From the NCBI GenBank assembly GCA_013339765.2, contig CM023451.1, forward strand, positions 151,365,123 to 151,429,122: a DNA stretch of 64,000 nucleotides, written 5' to 3'. The notes beneath the pieces were generated by a model. It searched no databases, was not told the DNA's origin, and saw nothing but the letters and a program-made list of their open reading frames with translations. Origin of the DNA: Haemaphysalis longicornis. Taxonomy: Eukaryota; Arthropoda; Arachnida; Ixodida; Ixodidae. Each line of letters begins with the position of its first letter. Positions within the stretch are counted from its first letter, which is position 1. The translations under genes and the position numbers were made by a program. Positions 11,640-22,509 of this stretch are shown here, piece after piece.

Positions 11640-12310
11640 TGTCCGCACCTTCACTGATAGCACCATCATAGCCACCATCAAGCCTTGTCTGCTATGAGTG
11701 CTCCACAGCGAGCGAACCAGTGATGCAAGGGAGGTAGCAGAACGATAGACCACTGCAAGGTAGACGTAGCAGCCCGACTGGCAGCATCCATTCCATCTCC
11801 GACTTCCCCGTTGGAGCTGGATGATGCCACTCTGGTGACAAGAAAAGAACAATTCCGGCGCCGCACACGTGCTCTCGTTCCACCGTGTGCTGTCACCCTC
11901 CCCCCGGATCTTACCGGTGCGAAGAAGTGGCGCTCAGGAGGATTCTGGTGGGGGTGGCCTTAACTCCCGCCGTGACCCGCCACTGGCCTCAATACCGAGG
12001 TTCCTTTACAAACCCTGGTTGCCCAGTTTGCCACCGCAGCGACGCGATCACCGACCTCCACCACTTGCTGTGGTCCTGCCTCGCCTTGAGGCCGACCAGA
12101 CTGCGGCACCTTGCGGCGACGGGCGTCAGCGTAGACGACGCCTCCGCATACGCCGCATGGATACATGGGCGCCATCATCGTTCACTTCTTGGCGTCATCG
12201 CGAAGCGAACATTTTCATTTTCATCTAATCACCTCTCGTCATCAACTCATACCCCCATATATATGCCCTGTGGCAAAATAACGTTCATAAAAAATTACCA
12301 GCGGGGGACA
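11640..12310 (+). mobile_element. LINE 3' fragment: post-RNase H C-terminus with Cys-His motif
   Basis: This is the tail of a non-LTR retrotransposon of the RNase H-bearing group. The frame reads EEVALRRILVGVALTPAVT, then CPVCHRSDAITDLHHLLWSC. That is the C-x2-C ... H ... C motif found at the end of such LINE proteins. Just upstream a different frame carries related sequence (FRRRTRALVPPC), so there is a frameshift near 11915-11925. Farther upstream the RNase H domain is too decayed to define. After the coding end the sequence runs to GGCAAAATAACGTTCATAAA, a plausible 3' UTR end. The element is 5'-truncated and non-functional. Confidence 0.75.
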
Positions 12311-12774
12311 TGCTACAGCGTTGGCTGATAGTTACCATCATCATGGTCATATTCATTATTATTTTCAAGTCTTCCCTTTAAAGGGTGCTCTACGGCAGAT
12401 GAAGTTATTCTGCGGTGAAGGTAGCGAAACAGCATTGCAGGGGAAGAAACGGAGCGTTGGCTGATCATTGTAATGATAGCCTATCGTAATTATACTTGTA
12501 ATTTATGATAATTTATGCCTAAGAGATAGAAGCTGAAGTACAATCCAACCTTGAATAATGACATTAAGTCTGTGCAAATGTTGGCCAATTACATAGCACG
12601 TTACAACAATGAGCGTCTTTAAAATTTTGCACAGAAAAATGAGAAAATGTACAACACACATTGTGTATATCCCGCTTTTGATAAAATCAAAGTGGGGAAA
12701 GATGATTAGCTTTCTCTTACGCAACCAGAGCCAAAGTAGAAGTCGAAAATCCAAACTGCTTCGACCGTGCCGGA

Positions 12775-12840
12775 ATTGCGCAATCGGATAGACGTCGGCT
12801 TCATGAAGCGAGGGACCCCGCAGATTCGATTGAAACCAAA
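12775..12840 (+). pseudogene. tRNA-like pseudogene or SINE head
   Basis: GGAATTGCGCAATCGGATAG resembles a D-arm and A box, TCGGCTTCATGAAGCGAGG an anticodon arm with CAT in the loop, and CAGATTCGATTG a T-loop. The T-stem and acceptor stem do not pair well, so a working tRNA is not supported. It may be a decayed Met- or Arg-type tRNA copy or the start of a SINE. Confidence 0.3.
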
Positions 12841-13656
12841 GGCAGCGTTTTTTCTCGGGGCGCTTGGTGTGCCTTCGTTTATCATCATAATTGTTTTGTG
12901 AAACCCACTGTGTAAAGTTGGCTTTCCTGTAGTGCGGGTTGGTGGAGGGACGGTCACCATCAGTGGGACATAGAAAACTTCGCTTTAAACGTAGCACTTT
13001 CAGCTGTTATTGTTTATATTTTTCGAAGTCGGTTACCTACAGGTCAGGCACCATACGTTTCTACTTGATTGGTTCTTTGAGGACACGTTTCTTTGTTCTT
13101 GGAGGCACATGGAATCCTCAAGTGAGGGCCGTAGGTGGAACATAGGACAGAGTTCTAAGGGAGAGATATATGTAGGGAGCTTTTCTTAAATTTGAGCCAA
13201 CATTACCATGGGTATATCAGAGACAAGAATATTAAAGACAAGAATTCCGGTAGCTCGCACATATTAAAAAAAATTACTCGGTTCAGATTTCAGTGTTTTC
13301 GTCATTTATCGATTTTTATTTGTGTTTTATTTTACAGGCTTGCTGTTTGAGTTTATGCTTCGTTGCGAACATATTTTTCGTTGTGCACGAGCGTACGGCC
13401 TGCATTACTGAGAAAGCAAGATTCCCGAGTAGTCCCTTCCCGCGTATGCGCACAGCAAGATTAAGATGGTTGCCTCTCATTGTTGTTACCTGTTAGCAAC
13501 ACACGCCAACTTAGCTTTTTCTGTGTTTTTTTTTCTTTTTTTTTTTCATTTAAGACAGCACACAACACAGAGCGAATTTTTTAAAGCGAACGCGTTAAGA
13601 GACTCATTGGCTGAAATGCCACCGCGCTAGAAATTCGGCAGATAAACTTCCACTTC

Positions 13657-13680
13657 CTCTGTGAACCATGGTTCACAGAG
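13657..13680. repeat. 24-bp perfect palindrome
   Basis: The half-site CTCTGTGAACCA is followed directly by its exact reverse complement, centred on an NcoI-type CCATGG. No element ends are evident around it. Confidence 0.9.
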
Positions 13681-14050
13681 AGGCGGCTCTTAAATTTTCT
13701 TTGGCCGTCAATTAACCTATATTAGCTTCGAATGCAGTCATTCGGAACTGGCATCTATACTGACGCGCAGTAGAGGGAGGCGTGACGCGTTAAGCCTATA
13801 CAGCACGCTTTGAGATCTAAGGTTATCAACTGATACCCGCATGCTGGACGTACAATGGGGAAGGAAGCTGTTTCGTATGTCATTAGACTCAACGTTAGGT
13901 TAGCTTACGTTAAGACTAAAGATCGGAAGTTCGGCCAATCGTCACCCATGCACGTCTAACGTCGTAAACCGATACGCGCAGCTCGATGCACAATTAGTAT
14001 GAAATGTCTGGCATGTCATTAGTCCAACGTTAAAGTAACTGATGTAAACG

Positions 14051-14092
14051 CGCTCCGCACTGAACGTCAAATACGTCCTAGCCACACGTTCA
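14051..14092. repeat. 42-bp exact direct repeat, copy 1
   Basis: The segment starts CGCTCCGCACTGAACGTCAA and ends CCTAGCCACACGTTCA. It is identical base for base to 14694-14735. In the surrounding 250 bp the phrase CAACGTTAAAGTAACTGATG also occurs twice (about 14028 and 14105), so this neighbourhood is itself built of short duplications. Confidence 0.9.
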
Positions 14093-14693
14093 GTCATTAG
14101 TCTCAACGTTAAAGTAACTGATGCTAATGTTGATGTTGCCTGAGCATTTGACGCTAGGCCTAACGTCAAGCTTTGACGTCTAACGTCGTCAACCTGTACT
14201 CATTGTAAGACGCACTCATTGTACTTCAAGCTGCGAATACCAGTTGGCTTCAAAGCTTAACGTTATTCCTAATGTCTGCGCATACTCCTACGCATGCCCA
14301 ACAGTTTGCGCCGTCAGTGTAGGAAAGCGTTATATACCTGCTCACATAGAAGCGCATGCCCGCAATACCGCTCGTGCCATAGCATTGTAATAAAACTATT
14401 CCCGTGCGTATAGTGAGAAAATGACGATAATTACAATCGGATGCGTTCGGTAATTGAACACTGATGCTTTCTCGTGTTCTTCTCGTACTGCATTGTAGTA
14501 ATTTATTTATCTTCACTTCGGCCGTTAGATTGCCCTGAAACTGTTCGTAAGTTCTGCGGAATGATGGCGTACAACGCTCACGATTAATCTGCACAACACA
14601 GATCTTTTTTTACGCTGCACTGCACATTGTGTGCATGCGCGTCTCCTCCGCCGGAAATGCAATCGCGACGCCGCGAGGGCACACAGTAAACGC

Positions 14694-14735
14694 CGCTCCG
14701 CACTGAACGTCAAATACGTCCTAGCCACACGTTCA
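14694..14735. repeat. 42-bp exact direct repeat, copy 2
   Basis: Second copy, 643 bp downstream of the first in the same orientation. The flanks diverge immediately outside it, apart from a shared GTAAACGC-like lead-in. Confidence 0.9.
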
Positions 14736-16651
14736 CTCAGCACGCTCTTGCAACAGTAAGAGGGAAGAACAAAAATTCCTGCTTTCCTCGGGTCTTTCCG
14801 GACCTCTGGAAGACGTGTAGCGGAAATACTCAGCTTCGCATGTTTTCTTTGCAACGAGTTGAAAGAGGGAAGCAAATATCCGCGCGAGAGGCTACGTCAG
14901 TTGGTGAAACGAGAGTTTGTGCATTGGATAAGCAACACTTGCTGCATGCACGTGGCTTTCCTCACAAGAATCGGTTTGAGAGGAGAAGCGGGTGTAGCTT
15001 GGGCTGAGTCAGTGCCTTCGAGATAAAACCAAAGCATGACCGCTGGCAGTCGTCGTTTATCCCGGCTGTGCGATTAGCTCGACCCACCCTTCCTAGACAT
15101 CCGCGTGTCGATGTTTTCGTGCGCTCTTCGAACGTGCCACTCGAATCAGCCGAATGGCATCCGAATGATGACCCCGCGAGGGTTTTCCTATCTAGGAGGT
15201 ATTTGCTGAGTAATGAACGAAAATGTTACAAAATCAAAATTTCAGACACTTATATCACCTTCCGTTGTTTGCGCACGTTTCTGTCCATTCTATAGAGTAG
15301 ATATGGGGTAGCGTGCGTGTGAAAAAAAAAAAAGAAGAACGTACAGCCGATCATCACCAAGGTGGTAAGGCCTACAGCGACAGCTTTTGAAGTACAACTA
15401 TGCGGTTACAAAGAATATTCAAGGACAATATTTTATGCGTTACATCCGAGAGTTGTAGTTTTTAAACTTAAAACAAAAACCCTAGAGTAGACATGTGCCA
15501 TCTGTCCGCCATATATCGGCGTTGCCGTTTCTGGTCAGTATTCCACGCTCCATGTGCGCGTTCCACCAGGTCGTGGATCTGCAGCAGCAACGGCGTGTAT
15601 TTTTTACGTTCCTGAACGCACTTGCAAGGAAGTCTCCAAGCCAAGCTGAATTTTATTCTGCCTCCTGGGCTTTAAAACAGGTGACCAAACTTAAATGCAA
15701 AACCCGTGAGTGTAACTTTTTATCATTGATAATCCGCCTCAAAAGCAGAGGGACTTCGGTTTTATCATCGAAACTTCCAAGGTGAGCTCCGATCTTTTCT
15801 AAAGTGCCCTCCAGATTTGTGTTCAACAGAGCATGTGCGTGATACTGGCCTCCATGCTAGCGACCAACACATAGTGATAAACACACGGCAACAGACACCG
15901 GGCAAGGAAAAGTACTCCTAATTATAAGGGACCCCATACACTATCGATAGCTGTCGCTTTGATAGAACTTTCCGGCCCGTGCCGCTAGCGTGTCGCTGAT
16001 GAGCCATTTAAGAAATATATATAAGTGGACGAATTAAAACAAGGTCATCTCTCAGGGACATCGATCACAGTGTCGCCAACTGTTAAGGCAGTCACGAACG
16101 CCCTTGTGATAGCGCCGAGTGTAAACTTCACTTAAAAACCACTGTGTTGTAACGTAACGCGCGTCGGTTCGTGGTGAAGACAAGCAATGCCATAACCGAA
16201 ATATCTGATTATTGGGTGGTCGTTAGCGAGTACCGGTATCTAGAACTCATTCGCGGGTGTTATCAAAGGAAAATCGTTTACTCCGGGCTGTCCCCGCCTC
16301 ATTAGAGAAAAGGGAAGCTTGATCCTGCGTCCACCTAAATTGCTGCTCTTGTGTAGTTCCAGAAAATGTTGAAACGTATAACAGATGAACAAAGCCAAGA
16401 AAAACGAACAGGCCAAGTAAACATTGTAGTCGATTGCTGACTAAAACGGGTTGATTCTTCGAAGAGTGCACTGTTTACCTTTCCCATCAGACGGCAGCCA
16501 GGAGCCCGTCGGCTCCGGTGGCGTCCTCCGCCAGCTTGATGACATGTTGTTGTAAACTGTAGTGGTGTTTTAGAAGGATTTGTTTTTGAGCAAGTTGGTG
16601 TGTTTTACCAATACTTGTAAACAGTGCGAAATATTCAAAAACTCAAATTTG

Positions 16652-16830
16652 TAGGGTTTAACGCGCCGAAGCTCTACCTGGGCTACGAGGCGCGCCGTAG
16701 CTAGTGGGGGCTCCGGATGGATTTCGACCAGCTACAGGGGTGTTTGCGGCGCGCTGAATTCTCGACACACGGGCGTTTTATCGTTTCGCCTTCATCTGAA
16801 AAGCGGGCACCGCGGCTGACTGCATCAAAT
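16652..16830 (+). mobile_element. SINE-like interspersed repeat, copy V1
   Basis: Starts GGTTTAACGCGCCGAAGC and continues through a GAGGCGCGCCGTAG block, GGGGGCTCCGGATGGATTTC, ACACACGGGCGTTTTATC and GAAAAGCGGGCACCGCGGCT. The same order of blocks is found at 34931-35098 (plus), partly at 36766-36826 (plus), and at 45870-46011 (minus). No open frame is conserved between copies. The related 34.9-kb copy ends in a T-arm-like AATCGAACACGCGTCC, so a tRNA-related origin is possible but unproven. Confidence 0.75.
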
Positions 16831-16939
16831 ATTGACAACCACGGAGAGGGCGGGACACGATTACTGCGTCTGTCCTCGAGTCCTACCCTGTCTGTGGTTA
16901 TCAATACCTCGCGCAGTTTACGGATATTGTTAGGAGTGC

Positions 16940-17420
16940 TTGGTTACTAGTGGCAGCTATTTGCGAGGTTAATGTGGGGAGTTTTGTAAAGTAAGCCAAC
17001 ATGCGTAAAACAAGACGAGGGAATTCCGTACCACTCATATGATCCTGAGGATATGCCTGGAATGTTGCGGTGGTCCGGGTGAGGCGTGGGGAAATGTGAG
17101 ATTGAAGTGTCCACCGTACAACAGATTGCCGTCGATTTGCTGATGAGTGGGCCACTGGATAGAGGTTACGGCTTAGTTTGTACTGTATAGTAATATCCAG
17201 ATAGGTGACCAGCCCGTCGTACCGCCTTCCCCCCCCTCCCCCGACCTTCACCGAGGTCTGTTCGGTTGCCGATAGCTCGGGCTACCTCGTAAGCCAGTTC
17301 ATTTTTCCAGAGGGGTGAGTGGGCCGGTGCCCGAACCCGGGGAATGTCTCGAAGTCGGTCGCCTGGGAGGGCGCGGAGGGCGTTGGCTGCATTGTTCAAA
17401 AGACGCCCTGTTAGGTAGTT
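16940..17420 (-). mobile_element. LINE fragment: RNase H end and C-terminal linker
   Basis: On the minus strand APAHSPLWKNELAYEVAR corresponds to the last RNase H motif of LINE proteins (usually PxHxxxxGNExADxxAR). The GNE glycine reads K and the catalytic aspartate reads Y. Downstream, in another frame, YLDITIQYKLSRNLYPVAHS matches the linker that follows RNase H in this LINE group. A frameshift near the GGGGGAGGGGGGG run at about 17230 separates the two. Both catalytic damage and the frameshift mark it as dead. Confidence 0.6.
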
Positions 17421-17590
17421 AGGGATAAATCAACGGCATCCTTGACCAAGCACAATAATTGTAACTGATGCCGATACAATGGCGACAGCAATGGCCGCTG
17501 TCTTCCTTGTTTCGGGATGTCGAGTAAGGATGGTTACTGATGACGTTGCGTCTACATGCGGGTTACAGAAGGCAAAAAACAATGAACTGA

Positions 17591-17700
17591 ATTCTAGACA
17601 ACAACGCGAAAAAAGACGTAGACGAAGGGAACGGACAGGACGAGCACTCGTCCTGTCCGTTAGCTCCGTTCACGTCTTTTTTCGCGCTGTTGTCCAGAAT
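17591..17700. repeat. 110-bp foldback repeat with near-perfect hairpin
   Basis: The whole segment is an inverted repeat. The outer arms ATTCTAGACAACAACGCGAA and TTCGCGCTGTTGTCCAGAAT pair with few mismatches, the poly-A/poly-T parts pair, and the centre ACGGACAGGACGAG / CTCGTCCTGTCCGT pairs perfectly around a CA loop. It is likely a palindromic MITE or processed foldback; no open frame. Confidence 0.85.
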
Positions 17701-17709
17701 GACGCCATA

Positions 17710-19040
17710 CCAACTTGCCCAGCTCACCACTCTGTTATAAAAACTCAAGCCTGACCTGCTATGTGGCACTATAGTCGTGAAATGGGAGAGATTGACAATG
17801 CACACAAAGTAAGTGATCAAGACACCCCTCGATATCCCACCCCCCACCACTGCCACCACCACCAGAAACAGAAATAAAAATTCTGAGAAACTAGTGCTCA
17901 ACAAATTAAACAATTTTTATCTTACTTCTTTGCTTTCTGTTCTTGGAAAAAAGGGAGGGGGGGTATGGGAGGGCGAATTCACAGAATTGTATCAATTTCT
18001 GGGAATGTTGTTATTTCGCATCTTGGCAGACTTCTCAGTTAAACATTTTAGCGAGGAAATACATGAAAAAGCAAACATCCTAGGCCGAATTCAAATTAGG
18101 GGGTACGGCGAATGTGCGTAACAAGCTAGGCGCAATGGCTCGGCTAGCATCGCCTCAGTCATTATACGCTTTTTCTCTCTTTTGAGAGCTTTCAAGTATG
18201 TCCCGCTATTCATTATGCTGTACCTCCGTCGTATTCTGTGGGACTTAGAGTTGGAAAATTCCGTTCTCTTCTATCCAAACACAGGGAGAATGCCTTGTGT
18301 TATCTGGAATGGTGTTTTCCACATTCCTTGCCTTGTGGTAGGCGCAGTCCTCAGGAAATGCTATCTCATCCGTTCCAGAGAATAACACCACAGTTAGACT
18401 GACGTAAAGGCATATCGCTCCACTGCACACCGTGCAAATATTGACATATGTGTATCTTGAGTTTAGCGGAAGCTGGCTTCTGTATTCCCTTTCACAACTA
18501 TAGCAGCACTTGTGCCTCATCGAATTTCTGATTCGTAATCGTTGATACGCCAAACTGTTTACTGAGGCTAGAATAGCACGATATGCACCATGACAAATAA
18601 GCGTCGCTGTAGAGCATATAAAGCTCTTAGTCTGAAGCGGATGCGATGCATTTATCGTCCTTTGATAAGCAGCGAATAGATCGCTCTTCTCCGGTTTGCT
18701 GCTCTGTCTGGACAGCAAGGACAGGCCTCAAATGCGGCTAATCTAAAGTTCAAATTACGGCACATCGCGACAGACGTGACAGGGTACATACTGGAGCGTC
18801 TATCTGGATTACACGAAGCACCTGAAAGTATACGGCAAGCAAACAGCGCAATACCAGCATGCAAAAAAAAAAAAAAACACGCAATATCCAACGAACTCGC
18901 GGGTTTTGTTCTGGATACACCAGGTGGCGCCACAGTTCGAAGACAGTCACTGTTAAAGATGGCCACCGGCTCTCCCATATGCAGAAATTGCTATACAGCG
19001 AAAGCTCTACTATACGCTCCAACTTCCAAGGTCATTTATT
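17710..19040. other. Unassigned stretch
   Basis: Open frames of up to 157 codons (minus strand 18245-18718) show no motif I recognise. There is a GTGGCGCCA word near 18924 and an A14 run near 18864. Confidence 0.4.
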
Positions 19041-19044
19041 TCGT

Positions 19045-19385
19045 CACAAGTGACCTTTATCCATCGGCGCGCAAGTTGTGCCTTTCTTTCTTATTGCTTC
19101 GCTCACTCGGAGCCTCTCACGCAGGAGGAGGCCATCACCTGGCGTCTCCTCCAAACGCACTTCCCTCCTGCATCCCTTCCTCATTCAGCCCACACTGCGG
19201 AGTCCGCGACACTCAACTTCACTCCCTCTTTGAGTGCGCGCAGTCCCCCTTCCCTCCTTTCCCCACGCCCACCCACTCGGAGCAGGCCCTGCGGAGCTCG
19301 TCCCTGGAAACCCAGGCCATCCTCGCCTCCAGGGTCCAACAGGTCGAGGGGGGCCCACCCGTCCTCCTGACCCTGCCTGAATAAC
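19045..19385 (+). mobile_element. LINE 3' fragment with Cys-His motif
   Basis: In one frame PLTQEEAITWRLLQTH matches the conserved pre-zinc segment of RNase H-bearing LINEs. Shortly after, in a second frame, SPHCGVRDTQLHSLFEC supplies the Cys-x-His-Cys end, followed by a terminal ALRSSSLETQAILASRVQQ segment typical of the last residues of these proteins. The switch of frame near 19160 is a frameshift. The region ends at a stop at 19382. Confidence 0.65.
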
Positions 19386-19399
19386 GTGGTTCTCTTGTA

Positions 19400-19530
19400 G
19401 CACGTGACTAAGCGAGGGTGAAACAGCCGCTCCGCTTGCGCTCGATCGTTCAACGTCGGCTGATCGATATGTGCATGGGCTTCAGGGCAATTGGAGCACG
19501 TCAGTAAGCGAGGGTTTAGCGGCTGCTTCG
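19400..19530. repeat. Two-copy direct repeat, 96-bp offset
   Basis: GCACGTGACTAAGCGAGGGT at 19400 and GCACGTCAGTAAGCGAGGGT at 19496 are followed by similar AGCCGCTCCGC / GGCTGCTTCGCC sequence. It sits just past the LINE stop codon. Confidence 0.7.
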
Positions 19531-19928
19531 CCGGAGCTCGGCCCTTCAGTATCGCCATAGATGGCGCGCCGGCTGGGCTGCGTGTGCGTGCTTGCTCTTC
19601 AGCGCAAGCGAAAGGATGAATTCAATCATTGTGTAGATATAGCTAGACGGCAGAATGCGAGATCTCAGGCAAACGCAAACTTTCACGAGACAGTGTGTGC
19701 GTAGCAGTGTTGCACACGTTCCTCTAAAACAGGAACGAAGGCTCGTTCCTCGTTCCTTCCCAATTTTGAAACGAGTTCCCGTTACAAGTTCCTTCATTGC
19801 GAAAGGAACGCGTTCCAGTTCCACTTCGAAAATTGGAACGTGTCGCTACATTAACGCTACATTTCATTTTTAAAATTAAAATATGGTTTCGGATAATCGT
19901 GAGAGGGAAAAAATGAAAAAAAAGTTCA

Positions 19929-20195
19929 TTTTTTCCCCGAACTATTGAAGAATGGAATTCGTTACCCGTTTCTGCACTTTCTCCTGTTGAATCCCTCGAA
20001 GCTTATTTTAGCCCAAATGCCACTGTGCTGAGCTGATGCATCAACCTTGTTAAATGCATTTTTTTTATCTTTATACCTTGTATTGTTCCTTACAATGTGA
20101 CTCAAGTATTTTTGTATTTTGTACGTTTCTTGTCCACTCCTGCTTGGGCTGTCAAGCCTTCAGTATTGAATAAATAAATAAATAAATAAAAATAA
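19929..20195 (+). mobile_element. 5'-truncated CR1/L2/Jockey-like LINE end inside the hAT element
   Basis: The frame FFPRTIEEWNSLPVSALSP runs to a stop at 20034-20036. FFPRTIxxWNxLP is the well-known last conserved block of CR1/L2/Jockey-type reverse transcriptase proteins. It is followed by a 3' UTR and an AATA-type tail (20168-20190). Truncation is extreme, leaving only about 35 codons. Confidence 0.75.
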
Positions 20196-20728
20196 TTAAA
20201 GCGAGAAATTTAAAACTCACACCGAACTACGTATATTATACGAATGGGAACACCGCTGGCAGCAGATTAACTGGAGATAAAAATAATCCAAAGAAACGCT
20301 CCTAGAGGAATTTTTTCAGGGAGCACCGGACAAACTCCAGACATATCTAACTGCGATTTTGGTGCTCGTTTATTCTGGGTTCAACACATATGGCACTTTA
20401 CACTTCGGTCTTAGAAATGCGCAGTTAGGTTAGTGCGCTTCAGATGTGCATTTAGAAAGTTACTCCCATGCCGAACATCATTAAATTTCTTGCTTAAGAA
20501 ACTGTGTCGAAAGGAACAATACATAGGCGTTTAAGAAATGATTATTCAATATTGCAGTTTATTTAAAATACTTTAAAGGCCCTCCGCAGGGAATTGAGTA
20601 AGGGGGTTACAAAAGTGAAGCTTTGCGGATCATGCAGCACAAATTTGCGAGTAACAAAACACAGCTGAGCAAGTAAGGGCTGCGAGGTTAGTTTAAGTAG
20701 GAAGACGATAACAAGAAGGAAAAATTAC

Positions 20729-21128
20729 TCCACCTCCCCTCGCGGGAACCCCTGTGTAGATGAGACGCATAGGGGGTTCCGTTGTGGTTTCCGTTAGGTT
20801 GATTCTCCCATCGCGTGAAACGTGCCGTGAACCCCCTGCCGCGGCTATGACGCAACGTGGCGCGGCTATGACGCAACACAATCCAATCCAATCCAATCCG
20901 AATCCAAATCCAATCCAATCCCAAATCCAATCCAAGCCAAGCCAAGCCAATCGAATCCAATCCAATGCCCCTCGCGAGAGAGTGTTCGCTATCGGAGAGG
21001 AGAGGGGGTGAGCGGCGGAGAGCGCAGCTCGCGTGGCGAGGAGAATGGGGGAGGGGTGTGGACGGACAACGACAACGCCGGATGGAGGGAAAAGGCTAGT
21101 GAATGAGATTCCGTCGCATCTAAAATAA
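20729..21128. repeat. ATTGG-array dispersed repeat, copy A
   Basis: Layout: CACCTCCCCTCGCGGGAACC at the left, CCGCGGCTATGACGCAACAC, then about 90 bp of AATCC units (GGATT on the other strand) with some AAGCC variants, then AATGCCCCTCGCGAGAGAG, GAGCGGCGGAGAGCGCAGCT and GAATGAGAT. Copy B at 34086-34558 has the same blocks in the same order and orientation, with a longer left arm. The array is thus an integral part of a mobile or dispersed unit. Copy A lies inside the hAT element. No coding frame is conserved. Confidence 0.85.
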
Positions 21129-22189
21129 AAGTCAAAAGCGTAGTCACCCATCAAATCTACGCGCAAGAATTACACAGTACACCGAACACAATCAGGGTAG
21201 TAGATAAAGGAAACAACCACAGTAGACAAATATGTGGACGCGACGCACAAATCAGTTGCTGTGGTTGGAAATACGCGTAAGAAAAAAGTACGATAAATAA
21301 CGCAGAGCCTAATCACGGGCGTAAAAAACATTTACACTATAAAAAATCAAAGCACAGGTTGAAACCCACACACTAAAGAAACTCTGAACGCTGGCCGTCC
21401 ACGTTCGGGCGGCCTCTCCGAGGTATTGTCCATAGGGCACGCGAGGAAATTATACCCAACAATGACGAAATTCCTGTCCTTTGTCAACACGACGCGTGCA
21501 ATACAAAAGGACCTGGCACTCCCGTCGACCCATTCCCGCCAGATCGGCGACAGACCGCGCCGTGACGAACTGCGTGTGTACTCTGTAACTTCGAGCAGTC
21601 CAGCGTCCCGAGACACTGATGCGCGCCCAGCCCTATTGATAGCCGGTGGCCCCTCGAATGACCTCACCGCGAGCGCAACTCCCAAGACCGCAACGCACCC
21701 CCGCCTCGAACGCACTAATTCGGTGACAATATACAGATATGGTGGTTTCACAAGGGACATGCAGCGCCGCCCCGCAGGGAAGAATTCTATCGCCCAGACG
21801 CGCATCCTGGCCTCTCCTGACAAACGATGAAAGGTGAAAAGCATTCTCGCGGCTGCGCTATTCACCCGTCGCACGCCGCGCAAGCTCAACCTGCATGAAA
21901 GCAAGCACAAGCTGCGGCCTGCTGCGTGGTTTACGTTCCGCTTAAGTGCCAGCTTGTTGGAAGAGAAACACAGTAGCGAATTACTCGAGCCTTGGCATCA
22001 AAAACAGCGAAATCCTAGCTATGTAACGTTTGCAGAAGGAACGTCGTTCCTGCCGTTCCTTCATAAACCTAACGAGTTACCGTTACTGTTCCACCGGCCC
22101 TTCATGGAACGGTGGCGTTCCTCCGCTCCTCAAAAAAAAAACATAACGCCGTTCCTTGGAACGCCGTTCCGTACAACACTGGTGCGTAG

Positions 22190-22509
22190 TCCTTGCTTTC
22201 GCTCGTGGTAAATGGGTTGAGAGGAGTCAAAGGGGCCATGAAGACAAAATGCAAGTTTGATTCAATCAAAAGAGTGCCTCGTTACAATCATGCTGACAAA
22301 ACTTTTAAGGTAAGCTTCGCTCAAATAAGCTACATAATTAGGAAAAAGGGGAATGGCCATGCGACCCACTAGCTCATTTCCCGCAACAGAACCTATGAGG
22401 ACATACCAGCCAGCTCTGTGATTGGCTGAGGGCGGCAAAAGCAAACGAAAATTAGGCAGAGCTTGTAAGCTTGCCGAACGAGCTATTTGCGCTTAAATTT
22501 AGGGCACAT
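22190..22509. other. Unassigned stretch between hAT end and MITE-like repeat
   Basis: No gene or repeat boundary is recognised here. Confidence 0.4.

Larger units (their letters stand above)
12845..16650. other. Unassigned region with palindrome and duplicated segments
   Basis: No coding region is supported. Features inside include the 24-bp palindrome at 13657-13680 and the duplications at 14019-14120 and 14051/14694 listed below. Short poly-T and poly-A runs are scattered through it. Confidence 0.4.
19705..22181. mobile_element. Non-autonomous hAT-type DNA transposon, 2477 bp, with 8-bp TSD
   Basis: The left end reads CAGTGTTGCACACGTTCC. The reverse complement of the right end reads CAGTGTTGTACGGAACGG. 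The shared terminal inverted repeat is CAGTGTTG-x-AC, followed on both sides by GTTCC/GGAAC-rich subterminal sequence (19712-19850 and about 22030-22170). The flanking 8-mers are identical: GTGCGTAG at 19697-19704 and again at 22182-22189. An 8-bp target duplication with a CAG-type TIR is the hAT signature. I find no hAT transposase, so the element would depend on a helper. It contains two other repeats, a LINE tail (19929-20195) and an ATTGG-array repeat (20729-21128). The boundaries are strong; the superfamily call rests on TSD length and TIR. Confidence 0.85.

Noticed and set aside
12775..12840. Functional tRNA
   Set aside because: A- and B-box-like words are present but acceptor and T stems do not pair, so only a pseudogene or SINE head is proposed.
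21347..21910. 187-codon minus-strand frame inside the hAT element as transposase
   Set aside because: No hAT dimerisation or BED-finger motif and an opposite-strand frame is also open; treated as non-coding.
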